Source: a gamma proteobacterium HTCC5015
GTDB taxonomy: Bacteria; Pseudomonadota; Gammaproteobacteria; HTCC5015
Direction of reading: 5' to 3'
Assembly: GCA_000155715.1 (NCBI GenBank)
Contig: DS990601.1
Location: 62,001 to 126,000, forward strand
Length of the DNA: 64,000 nucleotides
Shown: positions 59,987-64,000 of the stretch, piece by piece
Layout: each line of letters begins with the position of its first letter
Position numbering within the stretch: position 1 is the first letter of the stretch
The notes under the pieces: model-generated
What the model was told of the DNA's origin: nothing
The model's input: only the letters and a program-made list of their open reading frames with translations
Databases searched by the model: none
Translations under genes and position numbers: made by a program

Positions 59987-60558
59987 CAGCTGTCCTCCTC
60001 CATCACACGGCTCGTAACGGGCAAACCGGATGCCGTATTAAATTCGGCCCCTGCCTCGACGCCCGCTCTGGCAATCGCCTCGGCATCATCGAGACGCTCG
60101 TACAAGGCGTGCATCGCGCCCAGTGCGAATTCCGCACCAGAACCCACCGCCCAAAAGCGCTCAAACTCGGTGACATCGCGCAAGCCGTAGACGGCAAAAA
60201 TGCCTTTCGGGTGAGCAATCACCGCCTCGATGTGTGTGGTTTCGTAGGGATCGTCATCCTCGGCCTTGGCATTTAAGAAGTACTTGTCTTTCAGCAGGCC
60301 GTGCAAACTGAGAAACGTGGAGAAAATCCCCTCACGAGAACTCAAGTCGGCGTCGATCGACTCGTTGCGCGCGGCGTGCTCCACCACCAGCGTGTGGGCG
60401 GCGCTGCCGACTATGCCGAGGTAGCCGCCACCAAAAGCCTGAATCTTGTCGTGATAGCGATCGTACTGAGGCGGCAGGCGCGTATCGCCAAAACTGGTGA
60501 GCGTATCCGCGGCAATACACAGTTTTCCCGCTTTTCGAACGACAACTATCGTAGACAT
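59986..60558 (-). CDS. HslV/proteasome-like Ntn hydrolase
   Basis: A 190-residue protein whose start (M)STIVVVRKAGKLCIAAD aligns by eye with the mature start of HslV (TTIVSVRR...). After Met removal the nucleophile position would be Ser instead of Thr. The Asp in IAAD and Lys in YHDKIQAF correspond to the catalytic Asp and Lys of the proteasome-fold; GGGYLGIVGSAAH follows. It has no ATPase partner gene here. It lies inside the riboflavin operon, 9 bases after ribD and overlapping ribE. Activity and substrate are unknown. Confidence 0.7.
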   Translation of the reverse strand: MSTIVVVRKAGKLCIAADTLTSFGDTRLPPQYDRYHDKIQAFGGGYLGIVGSAAHTLVVEHAARNESIDADLSSREGIFSTFLSLHGLLKDKYFLNAKAEDDDPYETTHIEAVIAHPKGIFAVYGLRDVTEFERFWAVGSGAEFALGAMHALYERLDDAEAIARAGVEAGAEFNTASGLPVTSRVMEEDS

Positions 60559-60567
60559 AACACCTTC

Positions 60568-61692
60568 TTACCGTTGGGGTTGTAGTAAAAATCGCCAGTC
60601 GCGACCCATACGGCGCTCTTCAACGACTTTAAATGCTTTTTTTTCACTGAGTGCTTGCAAGCTAAACTCGGCTATCGGTTTGGCCTCCGAGCCGATCAGC
60701 ACAGGCGCCAGATAATAGAGTAGCTCATCAACCAAACCCTCTTCTAACAAGCTACCCGCGAGCCGAGCGCCACATTCGAAGTGACATTCATTCACGCCCG
60801 CTGCTCCCAAGTAGCGCAGAACAGAGGGTAAGTCGAGGCCCTTCTCTGAGCTTTCGATCGCTGCGCACTCCGCACCAGCGTCGAGCAGCGCGCGCAGGCG
60901 CGGAGAATCCGCACCGTCTCGGTGAAGAATCAAAACGCGCCCCGCCTCACCCAATAGTGCGGCATCGGCGGGCGTGCGCAATTGGCTGTCGAGCACGACA
61001 CGCAACGGCGGTTCACTGGCTGAGCTGCAGCCCTGCGGCAAATCGGCACGGGGCGTTAATCGCGCATTGTCGGCGAGCACTGTCTCTACCCCCGTCACAA
61101 TCGCATCGGCGCGGGCCCGCCAGCGGTGGCCATCTAGGCGGGCGGGCGCCTCGGTAATCCACTGGCTCTCGCCCGAGGCCAAGGCGGTGCGCCCATCCAA
61201 ACTCGCGGCCATTTTTAAGCGAACCCAAGGAAAGCCGCTCTCCATGCGCTGAATAAAACCTGGGTTAAGCGACCTCGCCTCGCTCTCTAACAAGCCCGAT
61301 CCCACTTCAACGCCCGCTTGTTGCAAGCGCGCCAAACCACTCCCAGCAACGTCGGGGTTGGGGTCAACCATCGCCGCCACCACTCGACCAATGCCCGCTT
61401 TGATTAAAGCCTCGCTACAGGGGCCGGTTTTACCGTAATGCGAACACGGCTCCAGCGTGACGTAGGCAGTGGCGGTGGAGAGATCGCTCTCACTTTCAGG
61501 CAGGGCTTGCAGTGCACGCACTTCGGCATGCCCTTCACCGGGGCGCTGGTGGTAGCCCTCGGCGAGAACCCGCTCGCCGCGGGCGATAACGCACCCCACG
61601 CGCGGGTTGCTGCGGGTGCTATACAAGCCCTTTGCGGCCAGTTGCAGTGCTCGCGCCATCATACGGCGATCGAGCGGGCTGAACGCGCTCAC
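60568..61692 (-). CDS. ribD: Riboflavin biosynthesis protein RibD
   Basis: A 374-residue bifunctional deaminase-reductase. The deaminase domain has the zinc motif [10 protein letters not shown] and [18 protein letters not shown]. The reductase domain has [20 protein letters not shown] and [16 protein letters not shown]. It overlaps nrdR by 4 bases. It supplies the pyrimidine substrate for RibH. Confidence 0.96.
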   Translation of the reverse strand: MSAFSPLDRRMMARALQLAAKGLYSTRSNPRVGCVIARGERVLAEGYHQRPGEGHAEVRALQALPESESDLSTATAYVTLEPCSHYGKTGPCSEALIKAGIGRVVAAMVDPNPDVAGSGLARLQQAGVEVGSGLLESEARSLNPGFIQRMESGFPWVRLKMAASLDGRTALASGESQWITEAPARLDGHRWRARADAIVTGVETVLADNARLTPRADLPQGCSSASEPPLRVVLDSQLRTPADAALLGEAGRVLILHRDGADSPRLRALLDAGAECAAIESSEKGLDLPSVLRYLGAAGVNECHFECGARLAGSLLEEGLVDELLYYLAPVLIGSEAKPIAEFSLQALSEKKAFKVVEERRMGRDWRFLLQPQR

Positions 61693-62195
61693 CCCTCTTC
61701 GTCCTCCAGCAGCGTAATCTGCTTGCGGCGCTCTTCTGGGGTGGGCTCATTTTCCAAGTGATCGATCACTTCGCGGAAGGCGCTGATGTCTTCAAAACTC
61801 AAATAAACCGAGGCAAAGCGAATATAGGCCACATGATCGAGCTTGCGCAGTTCGTGCATCACCATCTCGCCCACTTTGCGCGAATCCAGCTCGCGCTCAC
61901 CCGCGGCCAGCAGTTTGCGCTTGATCATGGCAATCGCCGTTTCCGTGCGCTCGGTCTCTACGGGACGCTTCTCCAGCGAGCGCAATATGCCATCGCGCAG
62001 TTTTTGCTCGATAAAAGGCTCGCGGCTGCCGTCAGATTTAACGATGCGCGGCATCGACAGCTCGGCATTTTCATAGGTCGTAAAGCGCTCTGAACACTTG
62101 AGGCATTCGCGGCGTCGACGCACCTGCTCGCCATCGTTGGCGAGGCGCGAATCAATTACCTTGGTGTCATTGGCTCCGCAAAAGGGACAGCGCAT
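61689..62195 (-). CDS. nrdR: Transcriptional repressor NrdR
   Basis: A 168-residue ribonucleotide-reductase regulator when started at 62195 ([17 protein letters not shown]). The zinc ribbon has CPFC and CLKC pairs, and the ATP-cone domain is at about 50-140. It is the first gene of the riboflavin operon, as is common. The longer frame to 62246 runs through the upstream palindrome and is unlikely. Confidence 0.96.
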   Translation of the reverse strand: MRCPFCGANDTKVIDSRLANDGEQVRRRRECLKCSERFTTYENAELSMPRIVKSDGSREPFIEQKLRDGILRSLEKRPVETERTETAIAMIKRKLLAAGERELDSRKVGEMVMHELRKLDHVAYIRFASVYLSFEDISAFREVIDHLENEPTPEERRKQITLLEDEEG

Positions 62196-62212
62196 ATGGA
62201 ATTCCTTGGTCA

Positions 62213-62231
62213 GTCCATCAAATTGATGGAC
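62213..62231. promoter_or_regulatory. Palindrome upstream of nrdR
   Basis: GTCCATCAA-A-TTGATGGAC, a perfect 9-bp inverted repeat 18 bases before the nrdR start. It does not match the NrdR box. It may be an operator or a leader hairpin of the nrdR-rib operon. Confidence 0.45.
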
Positions 62232-62282
62232 TGTATTGTGGTCCACTCAACGCCAGACCACAAGATACGGTGAGATATCGCG

Positions 62283-62882
62283 CTACTGAGCCAGTTGTTG
62301 GAGCAGTGCCTCATCTTCTAGGGCGCTTTGCAGCGTTTTGCCCAAGGCTTTATTGATAAACTCGGCGTTGTCGTCGGCCATGGGCGCAAAGGCCATATTT
62401 TCCTCGCGCTCAATAATGTAGCTCTTGCGCACCACTTTGTCGGACAGCGCCACTACGGCGCGCAGCTCGGTGTCGAGCGTCATTTTGGCTTTGACGGCAG
62501 CGGCATCGGTAATGTAATCGGTTTTTACGATTTGTAGCTCGTAGTGCGGTACGCTGGATTCGGCGGTCCCCGTGGGCTTAAAGCCCTGTAGAGCCAACCC
62601 TTCCACCAACAGAGACTCTAGCGTCGTCGCCAGTGGACTCTCGGCGCTGATATCCGCCTGCTTGTCCGAAATTCTGCGATAACCGAGACGCGAATTCTCG
62701 CGCTGATCGACTACTGTCACCGCAATTTCTTTGCCCTGTCCGATGTTCGTTTGCGGCAAGGCGATATCGGGCTGGACGGCAATTTTCAACGGCTTAAAAG
62801 AACAGCCCACGAACGCCAGCGCGAGCCCAGCGGCTACAGACGCCATCAGTACGCGTTGAATCATTGATACGGACGTATTCAT
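62283..62882 (-). CDS. YajG-like lipoprotein
   Basis: A 199-residue lipoprotein: signal peptide with lipobox FVGC at about 27. The mature part (PDIALPQTNIGQGKEIAVTV, DQRENSRLGYR, ESLLVEGLALQGFKP) resembles the YajG family of uncharacterised envelope lipoproteins. GGAG lies before the ATG at 62882. It lies between glyA and nrdR on the same strand; function unknown. Confidence 0.8.
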   Translation of the reverse strand: MNTSVSMIQRVLMASVAAGLALAFVGCSFKPLKIAVQPDIALPQTNIGQGKEIAVTVVDQRENSRLGYRRISDKQADISAESPLATTLESLLVEGLALQGFKPTGTAESSVPHYELQIVKTDYITDAAAVKAKMTLDTELRAVVALSDKVVRKSYIIEREENMAFAPMADDNAEFINKALGKTLQSALEDEALLQQLAQ

Positions 62883-62992
62883 AAAGACTCCACCTAAATT
62901 GGGATTATTCAGTCATAACAATCGGTAAAAACACGAAAGCCGCTCCAGCGCACTCAAGCACACTAGAACGGCTCTCAACGGCATTTAAGCCA

Positions 62993-64000
62993 CTAGCCCG
63001 CTGCGTAAACGGGGAAGCGTTGGCACAACTCCAATACTTTTTGTTTGATCTCGCTTTGCAGTTGCGTATTTTCCACGTCGTCCAGAATATCGGCAATCCA
63101 GCCCGCCAGCTCAACCGTCTCCGCCTCGCCAAACCCACGCGAAGTAATCGCGGGTGTACCCACTCGAATACCACTCGTTACAAAAGGTGATTGCGGGTCG
63201 TTGGGCACGGCATTTTTATTCACCGTGATATTGGCCGCACCCAGTGCCGCATCGGCGGCCTTGCCAGTTAAGCCCTGCTCGATCAAATCCACCAATAAAA
63301 GGTGGTTTTCCGTGCCGCCGGAAACGATCTTGTAGCCGCGCTCTGTCAGCGTTTTTGCCATGGCTTTCGCGTTGGCAATCACTTGCGCTTGATAGTCTTT
63401 AAAACTGGGCTCTAGAGCCTCTTTAAAGGCCACTGCTTTGGCGGCAATCACGTGCATCAAGGGTCCGCCCTGCGTGCCGGGGAACACCAGTGAATTGAGC
63501 TTTTTGTTCACATCTTCATTGGCATTGGCCAAAATCAAGCCGCCGCGTGGGCCGCGCAGCGTTTTGTGCGTTGTCGTCGTCACGACATCGGCAATTCCCA
63601 CGGGGCTGGGATAGAGGCCGGCGGCGACTAGGCCCGCGACGTGGGCGATATCACAGAACAGATAGGCGCCCACCTTGTCGGCAATTTCGCGCATGCGCTT
63701 CCAATCCACCACTTGTGAATAAGCGGAAAAGCCGCCGACAATCATTTTGGGCTGGTGCTCGTCTGCTAGGCGCTCCATTTCGTCGTAGTCGATCAGACCC
63801 GTATCGGGGTTCAAACCGTACTGAACCGCATTAAACACCTTGCCCGAAAAATTCACCTTGGCGCCGTGAGTCAAGTGACCGCCGTGAGCCAAACTCATGC
63901 CCAACACGGTGTCGCCAGGCTGCAGCAGTGCGAAGTACACAGCGGCGTTGGCCTGCGAGCCCGAGTGGGGCTGTACATTGGCATACTCTGCGCCGAACAA
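62993..64000 (-). CDS. glyA: Serine hydroxymethyltransferase, N-terminus outside window
   Basis: The C-terminal 335 residues of GlyA, which converts serine and tetrahydrofolate to glycine and methylene-THF. The visible part begins [17 protein letters not shown]; the PLP lysine is in [15 protein letters not shown], and [17 protein letters not shown] is near the end. About 80 N-terminal residues lie beyond base 64000. The order glyA-(lipoprotein)-nrdR is typical of gammaproteobacteria. Confidence 0.97.
   Translation of the reverse strand: MFGAEYANVQPHSGSQANAAVYFALLQPGDTVLGMSLAHGGHLTHGAKVNFSGKVFNAVQYGLNPDTGLIDYDEMERLADEHQPKMIVGGFSAYSQVVDWKRMREIADKVGAYLFCDIAHVAGLVAAGLYPSPVGIADVVTTTTHKTLRGPRGGLILANANEDVNKKLNSLVFPGTQGGPLMHVIAAKAVAFKEALEPSFKDYQAQVIANAKAMAKTLTERGYKIVSGGTENHLLLVDLIEQGLTGKAADAALGAANITVNKNAVPNDPQSPFVTSGIRVGTPAITSRGFGEAETVELAGWIADILDDVENTQLQSEIKQKVLELCQRFPVYAAG

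Noticed and set aside
62935-62985. Terminator hairpin after glyA
   Set aside because: AGCCG and CGGCT are only five bases and separated by a long loop, so the pairing is too weak to call.

Overview
The window looks like a chromosome segment of a marine gammaproteobacterium. The evidence is the gene order nrdR-ribD-ribE-ribBA-ribH-nusB-thiL-pgpA, yceD-rpmF-plsX, uvrC-pgsA-tRNA-Gly-tRNA-Cys-tRNA-Leu and dnaE-accA-tilS, the GacA/UvrY regulator, and the many fatty-acid oxidation genes. A Cellvibrionales/Spongiibacteraceae-type host fits, but this is an inference. The core is GC-rich; two accessory blocks are clearly more AT-rich.

Region by region. 1-2217: remnant of a metal-stress island, with the 3' end of a cupredoxin gene and a glutaredoxin-MauE fusion gene behind a mercury-type MerR promoter, abutting a truncated, frameshifted IS3-family (IS407-like) element. 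2218-2371: broken start of a PHP-domain (TrlF-like) gene. 2518-7760: an operon of three tyrosine recombinases and a small coiled-coil protein, a Tn554-like or gamma-mobile-trio-like mobility module. 8024-15041: PLP enzyme, trpS, a FabG4-MaoC lipid pair, a membrane protein and tilS. 15050-21414: accA, dnaE, a degenerate Y-family polymerase (ImuB-like) and lexA, with two near-identical 265-bp MITE-like elements at 16.0 and 21.55 kb. 21822-22590: repeats only. 22591-33480: lipid and beta-oxidation genes (CoA transferase, acyl-CoA dehydrogenase, acyl-CoA ligase, AraC regulator, hydrolase, thiolase, FadJ/FadB-like multifunctional enzyme). 33546-36079: an integron cassette array without a visible integrase (CALIN-like): small AT-rich cassette genes on the minus strand, each followed by an attC-like site.

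36281-46412: an outer-membrane lipocalin, then a long minus-strand operon of TPR proteins, ExbB, two ExbD proteins and a TonB-like transducer. The transducer gene is split after its sixth codon by a complete copy of the IS407-like element with a 4-bp target duplication (GTAG). The first gene of the operon is also frameshifted. 46596-47064: four tRNAs (Leu, Cys, Cys, Gly). 47121-55601: housekeeping genes (pgsA, uvrC, uvrY/gacA, plsX, rpmF, yceD, maf, a cyclic-nucleotide-binding protein, a PerM-like transporter, a retropepsin-like protease and pgpA). 55612-62195: the thiL-nusB-riboflavin-nrdR operon, containing an HslV-like Ntn hydrolase with a probable N-terminal serine and a RibBA whose cyclohydrolase half lacks its zinc cysteines. 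62283-64000: a YajG-like lipoprotein and the 3' part of glyA.

Most unusual points: lexA, a catalytically degenerate Y-family protein with a clamp-binding motif, and the replicative dnaE form one cluster; the lexA promoter carries a GTTC-N7-GTTC operator in its spacer; a MITE fills the dnaE-accA gap; the recombinase quartet; the integrase-less cassette array; the IS-split TonB/Exb/TPR operon; and the proteasome-like protein inside the riboflavin operon. All calls were made by eye from sequence; no database search was run.
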